Notes: a model not told the origin generated them from the sequence alone. A stretch of 64,000 nucleotides of DNA from Alphaproteobacteria bacterium (GCA_030425145.1 JAUHVK010000001.1:124001-188000), one strand, 5' to 3'. Shown: positions 16,431 through 26,341, numbered from the stretch's first letter. Made by a program: numbers and translations.

Positions 16431-17720
16431 ATGATCCCGAAATTTCTGACCTCTGGCCCAAGTCGCCGCACCTTTCTGAAGACTGCAGGTGCCGCTGCGG
16501 CCAGCTTTGGCCTTCCGCGCATGGCATTGGCCGCGGGTGAACCGATCAAGATCGGTTTCCTTGCCCCGTTGACCGGAGCTGTTGCAGCTTGGGGGAAGCC
16601 GGGCCTCGACGGTTGCGCCATCTGGGCCGAACGTGTGAACGCTGCCGGTGGCATTCAACTGGCCGACGGTGCCCATCCGGTCGAATTTGTGTCCTATGAC
16701 AATGAATACGATCCCGCCAAGGCGCGCACCGGCGCGACTAAGCTGATCCGCGAGGATGGTGTGAAGTTCATCATGATGCTGGGTGGTGATACGTGGCCGG
16801 GTGTGCAGCCTGTCGCCGAACGCACCGGCATGTTGTTCTCGACTCTGCTGCCGTCCGACCTGTCGCCTGATACCACGACGCTGGTCGCCCCCGCTGAGGT
16901 GCACCCGATTTACAACGTCACTGGCGTTGAGTGGCTTGCCCAGAACAAGCCTGACCTGAAGACTGCAGTTATGTGCGCGCAGGACGACGCCCTTGGTCTG
17001 CCGTCGGTCGCGACCTATCTTGCGGCGTTCGAAGCTGCCGGCATCGAGATGCTGGACGAGCCGCTCCTGTTTGATCCCGCCACCACCGATTTCGCGCCTG
17101 TGGTGACCCGACTGATGGCGAAGAACCCTCAAATCATCTGCTTGGACACCTGCTATTCGGACTATGTACACCCGATCTGCGAGCAACTGTTCCAGCAAGG
17201 CTTCAGCGGACAGATCATCAGCTGCACCGCCGACTTCTACGACCAGATGATCGAGAAAACGTCGAAGGAATTCATGGAGGGCTTCATCTTCCAGTTCCCC
17301 GACTTTGACGATCCCGCGCTGAACAGCGATGCGATCAACTTCCAGGATCCGAACGGTTTTTATGCCGAATACAACAACCGGCATCCTGGCCAGTGGGGTG
17401 CGGTGAGTTGGGAATATGCGTCCATCATGGACATGTGGAAAGCCGCCGCCGAAAAGGCCGGTTCGTCCGAGCCTGACGCCGTGATGACGGCGATGAAGGA
17501 CGGACGTGGTGCGCACGCCTTTGGCGAGGCAGACTGGTGGGGCAAGGATCTGTTCGGCATCGACAATGCGCTAGTCGGCGATTGGCCTGTTGTCGCCATC
17601 GAGAACGGAAAGGCGGTTATCAAGGAATTCCGCTCGATCCCTGACTGGTACGACCGCCACGGCGACCTCCTGGTCAAGCACATGGAGGCCTACGGCCAGA
17701 TGTGGAATCAGCGCGGCTGA
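16431..17720 (+). CDS. ABC transporter substrate-binding protein, urea/short-chain-amide/branched-chain type
   Basis: 429 residues. A twin-arginine-like leader (SRRTFLKTAG..., ending near ALAAG at about residue 36) indicates periplasmic export, possibly by Tat. The mature part is a type-I periplasmic-binding fold of the Peripla_BP_5/6 family. AGTTAGGAGACAAGC gives a strong SD. It is the first gene of a transporter operon of binding protein, two permeases and two ATPases. The substrate is not known; the setting beside TMA/DMA catabolism suggests a nitrogenous C1-yielding compound such as an amide or methylated amine. Confidence 0.9.
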   Translation: MIPKFLTSGPSRRTFLKTAGAAAASFGLPRMALAAGEPIKIGFLAPLTGAVAAWGKPGLDGCAIWAERVNAAGGIQLADGAHPVEFVSYDNEYDPAKARTGATKLIREDGVKFIMMLGGDTWPGVQPVAERTGMLFSTLLPSDLSPDTTTLVAPAEVHPIYNVTGVEWLAQNKPDLKTAVMCAQDDALGLPSVATYLAAFEAAGIEMLDEPLLFDPATTDFAPVVTRLMAKNPQIICLDTCYSDYVHPICEQLFQQGFSGQIISCTADFYDQMIEKTSKEFMEGFIFQFPDFDDPALNSDAINFQDPNGFYAEYNNRHPGQWGAVSWEYASIMDMWKAAAEKAGSSEPDAVMTAMKDGRGAHAFGEADWWGKDLFGIDNALVGDWPVVAIENGKAVIKEFRSIPDWYDRHGDLLVKHMEAYGQMWNQRG

Positions 17721-17728
17721 TCTCCTAG

Positions 17729-17753
17729 GCGGCGCCCGGCTTCTGGGCGCCGC
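17729..17753 (+). other. Intercistronic hairpin after the binding-protein gene
   Basis: Perfect 9-bp stem GCGGCGCCC (17729-17737) with GGGCGCCGC (17745-17753), not followed by a T run. Such hairpins after binding-protein genes commonly stabilise the upstream mRNA or partly terminate, giving more binding protein than permease. Confidence 0.6.
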
Positions 17754-17784
17754 ATTACCTTTCTCAAGACATCGAGTTGAACCT

Positions 17785-18654
17785 ATGGTCGAACTCCTGG
17801 CGCAGACCGGGCTGAATGCCGTCTATGCTGCAAGTTACATATCCCTCGTCGCCGTCGGCCTCGTGCTGATTTTTGGGGTCATGGGCGTGGTCAACTTTGC
17901 CCACGGAGAACTGTTCATGGCGGGGGCATACGCAGTCGTCGCGCTTTATGCCGACATGCACGTACCTTTCTTCGTGGCGGTTGCTATTGGGATGGCCTTT
18001 GTCGGCCTTCTGGGCCTGTTGATGGAATGGGCGCTTTTCCGACCATTGAAAGACAACCCCCTCGGCGGCCTAGTCGCATCCATCGGTTTCTTGATGATCC
18101 TGCAGTCTTTGGCCGTGATGGGGTTTGGCGTTCGGATGGAGCACATCCCACCGGTCACCCAGGAGGTCGTCCGCTTTACTGACAAGGTCGGTCTGCCGGT
18201 GGCGCGCCTGTACGTGATCGTCGCTGCTGTCGTTTTCCTGTCTGCGCTGTGGTACTTCCTGAAACGCACGCGTTTCGGTTGGGCGCTACGGGCATCGGCT
18301 CAAGACCCAGAGGCAGCGGCACTGCAAGGTATCTCGATCACCCAGACCGCTCGGATCGCTATGTTCATCGGCGCTGCACTGGCCGGCGTGGCCGGAGCGC
18401 TGACCGCGCCGCTTGTTTCGGTGAACCCGCATATGGGGCATTCGGTGATCGTCACCGCCTTCATCGTCATCATCGTCGGCGGAGTAGGCTCGCTTGAAGG
18501 GGCAATCCTCGCCTCGATCGCCTATGCCTTTGTGCATACCTTTGTCACGACCTTCTGGGATGGTGTTCTGGCCGATATCGTTGGGCTGTCGCTGATGTTG
18601 ATCGTGCTGATCGTCAAGCCTACGGGCCTGTTCGGGAGTGCGGATCGTGCGTAA
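17785..18654 (+). CDS. Branched-chain-type ABC transporter permease (LivH-like)
   Basis: 289 residues and about eight membrane helices, with the LivH-type core (GLNAVYAASYISLVAVGLVLIFG near the N-terminus; VGGVGSLEGAILASI near residue 235). It forms the inner-membrane channel with the next permease. ATG 17785 begins the family's usual N-terminus. Its end overlaps the next permease gene by eight bases. Confidence 0.9.
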   Translation: MVELLAQTGLNAVYAASYISLVAVGLVLIFGVMGVVNFAHGELFMAGAYAVVALYADMHVPFFVAVAIGMAFVGLLGLLMEWALFRPLKDNPLGGLVASIGFLMILQSLAVMGFGVRMEHIPPVTQEVVRFTDKVGLPVARLYVIVAAVVFLSALWYFLKRTRFGWALRASAQDPEAAALQGISITQTARIAMFIGAALAGVAGALTAPLVSVNPHMGHSVIVTAFIVIIVGGVGSLEGAILASIAYAFVHTFVTTFWDGVLADIVGLSLMLIVLIVKPTGLFGSADRA

Positions 18655-19624
18655 CTTTCTGATCCTTCTTGTAGGCCTCGCCGCGCTGATTGCGCTGCCT
18701 CACGGCCTAAGCTTTTCCCAGCAGGAAATCCTCGTCTTTCTGGTGATCAACGTGCTGCTGGTCACTTCATACCGACTATTGACCCTGACAGGTGAATGGT
18801 CTCTCGGCCATGTGGTGATCATGGGTGTCGGGGCTTATTCCTCGGCGCTGTATACCAAAGAACTTGGCGTTTACGTACCGGTGTCGATGCTCCTTGGTGC
18901 GGTCACGGCAGCGCTTCTGGCGGTGCTGCTCAGCTTTCCGCTGTTCCGGATGAAAGGATTCTACTTTCTCATTGGCTCTTTCGCCGCCGGAGAAATCATC
19001 CGTCTGATTTGGAAACGGTTCCGCGAGCCGTTCGGCGGGGTGCGGGGCATTTCCGGGATCGATCCGATGCCGGACTTTTCCGTAGGTTTCTACCAATTCG
19101 ATTTCTTTGAGCCGGTCTCATACTACTACTTCGCCGGAGCCATCGTGATCGCGTGCCTGTGGATACTGTGGCGGATCGAGAAATCGCCTGTCGGCCTTAC
19201 CTTTCATGCCGTGCATTGGCAGGACAAACTTGCGCAAGCCTCGGGTGTGAACCTGCGTGCCTATCGGACACTGGCCTTTGCCATCGCCTCTGGTTTTGCC
19301 GGGTTGGCTGGCGCCTTGCAGGGACACTATGTCGGCACCGTCAATCCAAACTCGTTCGATATTGAGGTGATGGTTTTCGTCCTGACCTGGGCCATCGTTG
19401 GCGGCACAGCCACCTTTTACGGTCCGATTCTGGGCTGCATCGTGCTGACCGTCCTGAACGAAATCGTGTTGCGGGAAATGGGCCTCGAGCAGGCACGGCC
19501 GCTGATCTACGGCGCGATCATGATCCTGTCGATTCTGTTCCTTCCAAATGGTCTCGAAAGCCTCGTTCAGAAAGCCACCCGCCGCAAGACGACCGCCAAG
19601 CCAGAAGAGAAGGCCGCGACATGA
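18647..19624 (+). CDS. Branched-chain-type ABC transporter permease (LivM-like)
   Basis: About 325 residues with around ten hydrophobic segments. The TLTGEWSLGHVVIMGVGAYSSA block and the GGTATFYGPILGCIVLTVLNE block are LivM signatures. GTG 18647 is chosen because GGGAG lies eight bases upstream; GTG 18638 is an alternative adding three residues. It overlaps the preceding permease, and its stop overlaps the next ATPase start (ATGA at 19621). Confidence 0.9.
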   Translation: MRNFLILLVGLAALIALPHGLSFSQQEILVFLVINVLLVTSYRLLTLTGEWSLGHVVIMGVGAYSSALYTKELGVYVPVSMLLGAVTAALLAVLLSFPLFRMKGFYFLIGSFAAGEIIRLIWKRFREPFGGVRGISGIDPMPDFSVGFYQFDFFEPVSYYYFAGAIVIACLWILWRIEKSPVGLTFHAVHWQDKLAQASGVNLRAYRTLAFAIASGFAGLAGALQGHYVGTVNPNSFDIEVMVFVLTWAIVGGTATFYGPILGCIVLTVLNEIVLREMGLEQARPLIYGAIMILSILFLPNGLESLVQKATRRKTTAKPEEKAAT

Positions 19625-20388
19625 CCGATTTTCTCGAAGTCCGGAACCTGACGATGCGGTTCGGTGGCCTCACCGCAGTCGACAATCTGTCCTTTAAGGT
19701 CGAGCATGGCTCGATCCACGGGCTGATCGGGCCGAACGGAGCGGGCAAGACCACGACGTTCAACATGATCTCGGGATTTTACACTCCGACCGAGGGTCAA
19801 ATCCTGCTGCGGGGCGAAGATATCTCGGGCCTCAAGATGCACGAGGTTGCGCGGCGAGGTGTCGTTCGCACGTTCCAGCACTCGACGCTGTTCGCCGAAT
19901 TGACTGTCTTGGAAAACGCCTTGGTCGGTACGCATATGCCTTTCCGCCCAAACATCTTTGCGGCGATCATTGGTTGGGACAAGGAAGACCGCCGTGGCGC
20001 AGAAGCGCGCGCGCGCGAAGCGCTGGAGTTTTTTGGTCTTGGCCATCTGGCTGAGGAACGGGCGGGCGACCTCTCGCATGGTCACCAGCGCGCTTTGGGA
20101 ATGGCGGTCGCCTATGCCAGCCATCCGGACGTGATCCTGCTGGACGAGCCCTTCACAGGGATGAATCCGGAAGAAACAAAACACATGATGGGCCTGATGC
20201 GGAGGCTCAAGGAGGACGGTATCACCATCCTCCTGGTGGAACACGATATGCAGGCCATCATGGGCCTGTGTGACACCATCACCTGCATGAGCTTTGGCAA
20301 ATTCCTTGCTGAAGGCGGACCAAGCGAGATCCGCAACCACCCGGCTGTGATCGAGGCCTATCTTGGGGGCGCACGTCATGTTGCTTGA
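19621..20388 (+). CDS. Branched-chain-type ABC transporter ATPase (LivG-like)
   Basis: 255 residues. Walker A GPNGAGKTT (about residues 38-46), a signature region DLSHGHQRALGMAVAYA and Walker B VILLDEPFTGMNPEE are visible. The signature is SHGHQ rather than the usual SGGQ; SHGxQ variants occur in LivG/UrtD-type ATPases. It couples ATP hydrolysis to transport with the LivF-like partner, whose start it overlaps. Confidence 0.92.
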   Translation: MTDFLEVRNLTMRFGGLTAVDNLSFKVEHGSIHGLIGPNGAGKTTTFNMISGFYTPTEGQILLRGEDISGLKMHEVARRGVVRTFQHSTLFAELTVLENALVGTHMPFRPNIFAAIIGWDKEDRRGAEARAREALEFFGLGHLAEERAGDLSHGHQRALGMAVAYASHPDVILLDEPFTGMNPEETKHMMGLMRRLKEDGITILLVEHDMQAIMGLCDTITCMSFGKFLAEGGPSEIRNHPAVIEAYLGGARHVA

Positions 20389-21085
20389 GATGAAAGGCAT
20401 CGCCGTCAACTACGGCAAGATCAACGCGATACGGAATATCTCGATCGCGGTGCCCGAGGGAAAGATCGTCACGATTATCGGCGGAAACGGCGCAGGCAAG
20501 ACCACCACTCTTCGCGCGATGTCTGGGATGATCCCTGTCGCCAGCGGTGAAATCCTGTTCGAAGGCAAGCGGATCGACCACTTGCCCGCACACAAAATCG
20601 TTGCCCACGGGATTGCGCATGTTCCCGAAGGTCGCCGCATTTTCAAAGAGATGACGGTCGAGGAAAATCTTCGTACAGGTGCTTTCTTGCGCCGTGACAA
20701 GGACGCTGTGGAAGACGACCTGGAAGACGTGTTCAAGCGCTTTCCCCGCCTGCGTGAACGCCGAACCCAGCGGGCGCAGACCATGTCTGGCGGAGAACAG
20801 CAGATGCTGGCGATTGGGCGTGCGTTGATGTCGAATCCGCGCATTCTGCTGATGGACGAGCCTTCCATGGGCCTTGCCCCCGTCATCGTCGAGGAAATCG
20901 CTCAAATCGTTGAGGAAATCAACGCAAACGGCCTGTCTGTCGTATTGGTCGAGCAAAACGCCGAACTGGCATTGGAGCTCGCCAACCACGCTTACGTGCT
21001 GGAAACCGGAAACTGCGCAATGGAGGGACCTGCAAGTGAGCTACGTGGAAATGAACATGTTCGCGCCGCGTATCTGGGGCTTTGA
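20378..21085 (+). CDS. Branched-chain-type ABC transporter ATPase (LivF-like)
   Basis: 235 residues. Walker A GGNGAGKTTT, signature MSGGEQQMLAIGRAL, Walker B ILLMDEPSMGLAP, and the H-loop region replaced by VEQN, as is usual in LivF. ATG 20378 follows GGGGGCGCACGTC; it overlaps livG by 11 bases. The last 50 bases are shared in another frame with the start of the next gene. Confidence 0.92.
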   Translation: MLLEMKGIAVNYGKINAIRNISIAVPEGKIVTIIGGNGAGKTTTLRAMSGMIPVASGEILFEGKRIDHLPAHKIVAHGIAHVPEGRRIFKEMTVEENLRTGAFLRRDKDAVEDDLEDVFKRFPRLRERRTQRAQTMSGGEQQMLAIGRALMSNPRILLMDEPSMGLAPVIVEEIAQIVEEINANGLSVVLVEQNAELALELANHAYVLETGNCAMEGPASELRGNEHVRAAYLGL

Positions 21086-21647
21086 CCGCGACGATGCGGA
21101 AATGCGCGTGGCGCTGGCCGCAGGTTGGTCGCGTGCAGATCTGGTCTGGGAACGCCTGACCGAGGCGGCGCATTCCGCTTTCTCTCAAGGTAAAATACGC
21201 CGGAGCGGGCGCCTTTTGCTTGGGGCGGACTGGGTCTCGCGGTTGTTCTTTGATGCGAGTGATCTGCGCCGGGCCAACACCTTGGCGAACTTGTCTTTGC
21301 TGGCATTTAGGCAGGGACATGACGCGCGGGCCGAGGCTTTGCAAAAGCGTGCGTTGTCAGTCTGGGCGGGGGCGGCATCGGTAATTGATAGTCTGGAATT
21401 CCGCCCGCGTAGTCGCAGTTCGTTGTTCCATCTACGAATGGAAGCGCTGCACCGCGACCAGTTTCACGCCAACATGCGAACCCGCTATCGCCGCATCGCT
21501 GAAGAAACCGAGCAGGCCCTGAGGATGTTGACGGTGGCGGCACCATCGGGCCGACCTTTTTTTGCCCGTTGGCGTGGAGAAAAGCCGCCAGTTTTTGACG
21601 ACAGCCGCAAGTTTCTGGCCGCTGCGCTCGCTTTGATCGACCGCTGA
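21036..21647 (+). CDS. Conserved-looking hypothetical protein overlapping the LivF-like gene
   Basis: 203 residues if started at GTG 21036, which has a strong SD (GGAGGG, eight bases upstream). It overlaps the ATPase gene by 50 bases in a different frame and is therefore translationally coupled to the transporter. The protein is Arg/Ala/Leu-rich and helical, with a TPR-like middle (DLRRANTLANLSLLAFRQGHDARAEAL split over about residues 70-100). There is no signal peptide or membrane helix and no family recognised. It is likely a soluble accessory of the transporter or of the formate dehydrogenase operon that follows. Confidence 0.7.
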   Translation: MSYVEMNMFAPRIWGFDRDDAEMRVALAAGWSRADLVWERLTEAAHSAFSQGKIRRSGRLLLGADWVSRLFFDASDLRRANTLANLSLLAFRQGHDARAEALQKRALSVWAGAASVIDSLEFRPRSRSSLFHLRMEALHRDQFHANMRTRYRRIAEETEQALRMLTVAAPSGRPFFARWRGEKPPVFDDSRKFLAAALALIDR

Positions 21648-21760
21648 TCAGCAATCGGAAACACTAGTCGCGCATCCGAAACCGGAAGCGCGTCTTTTTC
21701 GAGCGTATTAGCCGGGCGCTCCGAAAATCCTTCAAATTCTTCAAAAAATAGTTTGACCAT

Positions 21761-21794
21761 AGGGAATATATGTTGCCCATTAGGAAAAATTCTT
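21761..21794. promoter_or_regulatory. AT-rich motifs upstream of formate dehydrogenase
   Basis: AGGGAATAT (21761-21769) also occurs ahead of mgdA (50995-51003). TTAGGAAAAATTCTT (21780-21794) matches TTAGGAAAATTTCTT ahead of torR/tmoX (55949-55963) at 14 of 15 positions. They lie just upstream of the fdh beta-subunit start at 21808 and may be operator or promoter elements of a shared regulon. Confidence 0.4.
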
Positions 21795-21807
21795 AGGGAG
21801 AGTCGCG

Positions 21808-23508
21808 ATGGCTTTGGACTCGGGCAAGTCCGGCAAAGGCGTATGGAGTTCCGGTCGTAGCGGCGGCAAAGGTCGTCGTGTTCCGAAGGGTCGTCAGTAT
21901 GACGACGAGGCCTTGTCGGAGATTCGCCGACTATTAGGGGATCGACCGCGCAACCGCGATTTGCTGATCGAGTTCCTGCACCTGATTCAGGATGCTCATG
22001 GTCATTTGAGCGCATCGCATCTTCGCGCGCTGGCCGAAGAGATGCGCCTGTCGATGGCCGAGGTTTGGGAAGTTGCGACGTTCTACGCACACTTCGATCC
22101 TGTGCGCGAAGAAGAAACTCCGCCGCCTGACCTCACCATTCGAGTTTGCGACTCCCTGTCCTGCGAAATGGCCGGTTCCGAGGCATTGCTCTCCGCACTC
22201 GAGGCCGGTCATGACCCTTCGAAAATCCGCGTGCTGCGTGCGCCCTGCATGGGCCGTTGCGATACCGCACCGGTGGTCGAGGTCGGTCATCGTCATGTCG
22301 ACAATGCAACGTTCGAGTCGATCCAATCAGTTATTGACGCTGGTGACCTGAACCCGGTCATGCCCGACTATCAGGGCTTTGCCGCGTATCGCGCGACCGG
22401 CGGTTATACCAAGCTGTTGGACCTCCGCGAAAGCGGCGATTGGGAGATGGTTCAGGAAACTGTGCTTGAGGCCGGTTTGCGGGGACTTGGCGGGGCGGGT
22501 TTTCCTTCAGGTAAGAAGTGGGGCTTTGTCCGGGGGAACCCGGGGCCGCGGTTTCTTGCCGTCAACGGAGACGAAGGAGAGCCGGGAACATTCAAGGATC
22601 GCTACTGGCTGGAGCGCACTCCGCATCTGATGCTGGAAGGAATGTTGATCGCGGCCTGGGCCGTCGAGGCCGAAAAGTGCTTTCTCTACATGCGTGACGA
22701 ATACCCTGCTGTGCTGAAGCTGCTGGTGAAAGAAATCGCCGCGCTTGAGGGCGCCGGGATTGTCGAGAAGGGATTTATCGATCTTCGACGCGGGGCCGGT
22801 GCCTATATCTGCGGTGAAGAATCCGCGATGATCGAGTCGATTGAGGGAAAGCGCGGGATCCCACGTCTCCGACCGCCCTACGTGGCGCAGGTCGGTATTT
22901 TTGATCGGCCCACATTGGTGCACAATATCGAAACTCTGCACTGGGTCGCTCGCATCGTTCGCGAGGGGCCGGAGGTTCTGAACAGCACCGAAAAGAACGG
23001 ACGCAAGGGGCTGCGCTCCTATTCCGTATCGGGACGCGTGGCAAAGCCAGGTGTCTACCTGTTGCCCGCTGGATCGACCATCACCGAAATCATCGACGCT
23101 GCCGGAGGCATGGCCGAGGGTCACCGTTTCAAAGCGTATCAGCCGGGTGGACCGTCCTCGGGCCTGCTGCCTGCAAGCATGGCCGACGTGCCGCTCGATT
23201 TCGACACTTTGCAACCGCATGGCACCTTTATCGGCTCGGCGGCGGTGGTCGTGCTGTCCGATCAGGATCGCGTCCGCGATGCGGCGCTCAACATGTTGCG
23301 GTTCTTTGAGTCCGAGTCCTGCGGCCAGTGCACCCCTTGCCGTGTCGGATGCGAAAAGGCGGTCAAGCTGATGCAGGCGGACAAATGGGACACCGAGCTG
23401 CTTGAAGACCTTTGTCAGGTCATGGGCGATGCCTCGATTTGTGGTCTGGGGCAGGCGGCGCCGAACCCAATTCGTCTGACGATAAAACATTTTGGCGAGG
23501 AGGTCTGA
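21808..23508 (+). CDS. NAD-dependent formate dehydrogenase beta subunit (NuoE-NuoF fusion)
   Basis: 566 residues. Residues about 30-180 are NuoE-like with the [2Fe-2S] cysteines in RVCDSLSC and APCMGRC. Residues about 190-560 are NuoF-like: FMN/NAD site GLRGLGGAGFPSGKKW, NGDEGEPGTFKDR, and the [4Fe-4S] motif CGQCTPCRVGC. This fused beta subunit is typical of soluble tungsten/molybdenum NAD-linked formate dehydrogenases such as FDH1 of Methylobacterium. It passes electrons from the alpha subunit to NAD+. SD CTTAGGGAGAG precedes ATG 21808. It is three bases from the alpha gene. Confidence 0.93.
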   Translation: MALDSGKSGKGVWSSGRSGGKGRRVPKGRQYDDEALSEIRRLLGDRPRNRDLLIEFLHLIQDAHGHLSASHLRALAEEMRLSMAEVWEVATFYAHFDPVREEETPPPDLTIRVCDSLSCEMAGSEALLSALEAGHDPSKIRVLRAPCMGRCDTAPVVEVGHRHVDNATFESIQSVIDAGDLNPVMPDYQGFAAYRATGGYTKLLDLRESGDWEMVQETVLEAGLRGLGGAGFPSGKKWGFVRGNPGPRFLAVNGDEGEPGTFKDRYWLERTPHLMLEGMLIAAWAVEAEKCFLYMRDEYPAVLKLLVKEIAALEGAGIVEKGFIDLRRGAGAYICGEESAMIESIEGKRGIPRLRPPYVAQVGIFDRPTLVHNIETLHWVARIVREGPEVLNSTEKNGRKGLRSYSVSGRVAKPGVYLLPAGSTITEIIDAAGGMAEGHRFKAYQPGGPSSGLLPASMADVPLDFDTLQPHGTFIGSAAVVVLSDQDRVRDAALNMLRFFESESCGQCTPCRVGCEKAVKLMQADKWDTELLEDLCQVMGDASICGLGQAAPNPIRLTIKHFGEEV

Positions 23509-23511
23509 GCC

Positions 23512-26304
23512 ATGGCTGACGGAAACCTTCCTGGACTGACGTTCTTTACGCTCGACGACGAAACCGTCGCGGCACAGCAAGGCGAAACGATCTGGGACGT
23601 GGCCAAGCGTCACGGAAAGACAATTCCGCATCTCTGCCACAAGGACCAAAGCGGCTATCGCTCAGATGGAAACTGCCGTGCTTGCGTGGTGGAAATCGAC
23701 GGTGAACGCACGCTGGCAGCCTCTTGCTGTCGAAATCCGCAGAACGGCATGGTGGTGAAGACCGAAAGCACGCGCGCCACGAAGGCCCGTGCGATGGTCA
23801 TGGAACTGCTCTTGGCTGACCAGCCCGAACGTGATGCTGCGCATGACGCGGGTTCTCATCTTTGGGATATGGCGGATGCGCAGGGTGTTTCGGAAAGCCG
23901 GTTTCCGACGATGGAGGCCGAGCGCATCCCATTGCTGGACGATTCCCACGTTGCCATGCGGGTGAACTTGGATGCCTGCATCCAATGCGGTCTGTGCGTG
24001 CGCGCCTGTCGTGAGGTTCAGGTCAATGATGTGATCGGTATGGGCGGGCGCGGACATGATGCCTTCCCGTCCTTCGACTTTGACGACCCTATGGGAGAAT
24101 CCTCATGCGTCGCCTGTGGCGAATGCGTGCAGGCCTGCCCGACCGGAGCGCTGATGCCCGCTACAGCTGTCGATGCCAACCAGCGTGGTGACAGTCGTGA
24201 CTTCGATGAAGAGGTAAAAAGCGTCTGCCCGTTCTGCGGTGTTGGTTGTCAGGTCTCGATCAAGCTTAAAGAAGGCAGGATCAAGCAGGTCGATGGCATC
24301 AACGGTCCGGCGAACGAGGGGCGGCTCTGCGTCAAAGGCCGCTTCGGGTTTGACTACATCCACCACCCACATCGCCTGACGAAGCCGCTGATACGCCGCG
24401 AGGATGCGCCGGAAAAAGGGTTGAACGTCGACCCATCCAACCCCTGGACCCATTTCCGGGAGGCAACTTGGGAAGAAGCGCTGGACAAGGCCGCGCACGG
24501 TCTGGCGGACCTGCGCAGTTTCTTTGGCGGACAGTCCGTGGCGGGGTTCGGCTCTGCCAAATGTACCAACGAAGAGGCGTATCTGTTCCAGAAATTCATC
24601 CGTCAGGGCTTTGGCCACAACAATGTCGACCATTGCACGCGTCTGTGCCACGCGTCCTCTGTGGCGGCTTTGATGGAAAACGTCGGAAGCGGCGCTGTGA
24701 CGGCAACCTTCAACGAGATCGAAAACGCCGATGTGGCGATCGTGATCGGTGCCAACCCGACAGAAAACCACCCGGTCGCCGCGACCTTTTTCAAGCAGTT
24801 CGCCAAGCGCGGCGGCAAACTTGTCATCATGGACCCGCGCGGCACCGCGATGAAGCGGCACGCCGCCGAGATGATTCAGTTCCGTCCCGGTACGGATGTC
24901 GCTTTGCTGAACGCGATCATGAACGTGATCGTCGAAGAAAAACTGTACGACCGCACATATATCGAAGGCTTCACCGAGGGCTTCTTTGAATTTCGCGAAC
25001 ATATCCGCGCGTTTACACCGGAGCGTATGGCCGAGCTTTGCGGCATTGAGGCCGAGCAGATCCGACGCGTGGCACGCATGTTCGCGGGTGCCGAAGCGGG
25101 GATGATCTTCTGGGGAATGGGGGTGTCACAGCACATCCACGGTACCGATAACGCCCGCTGCCTTATTGCTCTGGCACTGCTGACTGGCAATGTCGGCAAG
25201 CCCGGTGCCGGCCTGCATCCGCTACGGGGTCAGAACAATGTGCAGGGTGCAAGCGATGCCGGGCTGATCCCTATGTTCCTGCCCGATTACCAGAGCGTAA
25301 CTGACGGCGAGGTTCGATCGCTCTTCAAGCACATCTGGCGTGGCACGGAAATCGAGGCTGAAAAGGGCCTGACCGTGGTCGAGATCATGGACCGTGTCTA
25401 TCGCGGCGAAATCAAGGGGATGTACATCCTTGGAGAAAACCCTGCCATGTCCGACCCCGACGTGGATCACGCTCGCAAGGCCTTGGCTGCTTTGGATCAC
25501 CTCGTCGTTCAGGACATCTTTCTGACCGAGACAGCGAACTATGCCGACGTGATCCTGCCTGCTGCGGCATTGCCGGAGAAAACGGGGACAGTGACCAACA
25601 CCAACCGCCAAGTGCAGATTGTTCGAAAGGCCGCTCAGTCACCGGGAGAAGCGCGCGAGGACTGGGAAGTCATCGTTGAGATGGCCCGTCGCGTCGGTCT
25701 CGATTGGGATTACGACGACCCGCGTGAGATTTTCGACGAAATGAAGATGTCGATGCGTTCGCTTCATCACATCACATGGAAACGTCTGGAGCGAGAAAGC
25801 GCCGTAACGTATCCGTGCAATAGCCCGGAGGACCCCGGACAGGCTGTTGTGTTTGCCGACGGTTTCCCCCGCCGCGCTGGCCGCGCGCGTTTTGCGCCGG
25901 CACGCGTCACACCACCTGCCGAGGTGCCTGACGAGCGTTTCCCGATGGTGCTGACAACGGGTCGCCAACTTGAGCATTGGCACACCGGCTCTATGACCCG
26001 CCGTGCCACCGTTCTGGATGCGGTCGAACCTGAGGCGAACTGCTCATTGCATCCGTCGACTCTGCGCAAATTGGGTGTCGAGCCGGGTGGTATGGTTCGC
26101 TTGATCACCCGTCGCGGAGAAATCGAGGTTATGGCCCGCGCCGACAGGGCGGTCTCACCCGACATGGTGTTCCTCCCCTTCGCCTATGTCGAAGCGGCGG
26201 CGAACATCCTGACCAACGCAGCACTCGATCCCTACGGCAAGATCCCCGAGTTCAAGTTCTCCGCAGTCAGGGTCGAAAAAGTCAACAAAATCGCAGCGGA
26301 ATAA
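23512..26304 (+). CDS. Formate dehydrogenase alpha subunit (Mo/W, NuoG-like N-terminus)
   Basis: 930 residues. N-terminal plant-type [2Fe-2S] domain (cysteines near 42, 55 and 58), His/Cys [4Fe-4S] region, two ferredoxin clusters (CIQCGLC at about 156, CVACGEC at about 199) and a Fe4S4 site CPFCGVGC (239-246) opening the molybdopterin domain. HCTRLCHAS carries the probable metal-ligand Cys. It oxidises formate to CO2, the last step of C1 oxidation from methylated amines, and yields NADH with the beta subunit. No fdhD or cofactor-insertion gene is in the window. Confidence 0.95.
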   Translation: MADGNLPGLTFFTLDDETVAAQQGETIWDVAKRHGKTIPHLCHKDQSGYRSDGNCRACVVEIDGERTLAASCCRNPQNGMVVKTESTRATKARAMVMELLLADQPERDAAHDAGSHLWDMADAQGVSESRFPTMEAERIPLLDDSHVAMRVNLDACIQCGLCVRACREVQVNDVIGMGGRGHDAFPSFDFDDPMGESSCVACGECVQACPTGALMPATAVDANQRGDSRDFDEEVKSVCPFCGVGCQVSIKLKEGRIKQVDGINGPANEGRLCVKGRFGFDYIHHPHRLTKPLIRREDAPEKGLNVDPSNPWTHFREATWEEALDKAAHGLADLRSFFGGQSVAGFGSAKCTNEEAYLFQKFIRQGFGHNNVDHCTRLCHASSVAALMENVGSGAVTATFNEIENADVAIVIGANPTENHPVAATFFKQFAKRGGKLVIMDPRGTAMKRHAAEMIQFRPGTDVALLNAIMNVIVEEKLYDRTYIEGFTEGFFEFREHIRAFTPERMAELCGIEAEQIRRVARMFAGAEAGMIFWGMGVSQHIHGTDNARCLIALALLTGNVGKPGAGLHPLRGQNNVQGASDAGLIPMFLPDYQSVTDGEVRSLFKHIWRGTEIEAEKGLTVVEIMDRVYRGEIKGMYILGENPAMSDPDVDHARKALAALDHLVVQDIFLTETANYADVILPAAALPEKTGTVTNTNRQVQIVRKAAQSPGEAREDWEVIVEMARRVGLDWDYDDPREIFDEMKMSMRSLHHITWKRLERESAVTYPCNSPEDPGQAVVFADGFPRRAGRARFAPARVTPPAEVPDERFPMVLTTGRQLEHWHTGSMTRRATVLDAVEPEANCSLHPSTLRKLGVEPGGMVRLITRRGEIEVMARADRAVSPDMVFLPFAYVEAAANILTNAALDPYGKIPEFKFSAVRVEKVNKIAAE

Positions 26305-26341
26305 TCTGCGCAACAAAACGTCTTCAGGAAGGAAAACGCAT

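Noticed and set aside
20031-20110. SHGHQ in place of SGGQ in the LivG-like ATPase as a broken signature
   Set aside because: SHGxQ variants are common in LivG/UrtD-type ATPases, so this is not evidence of decay.
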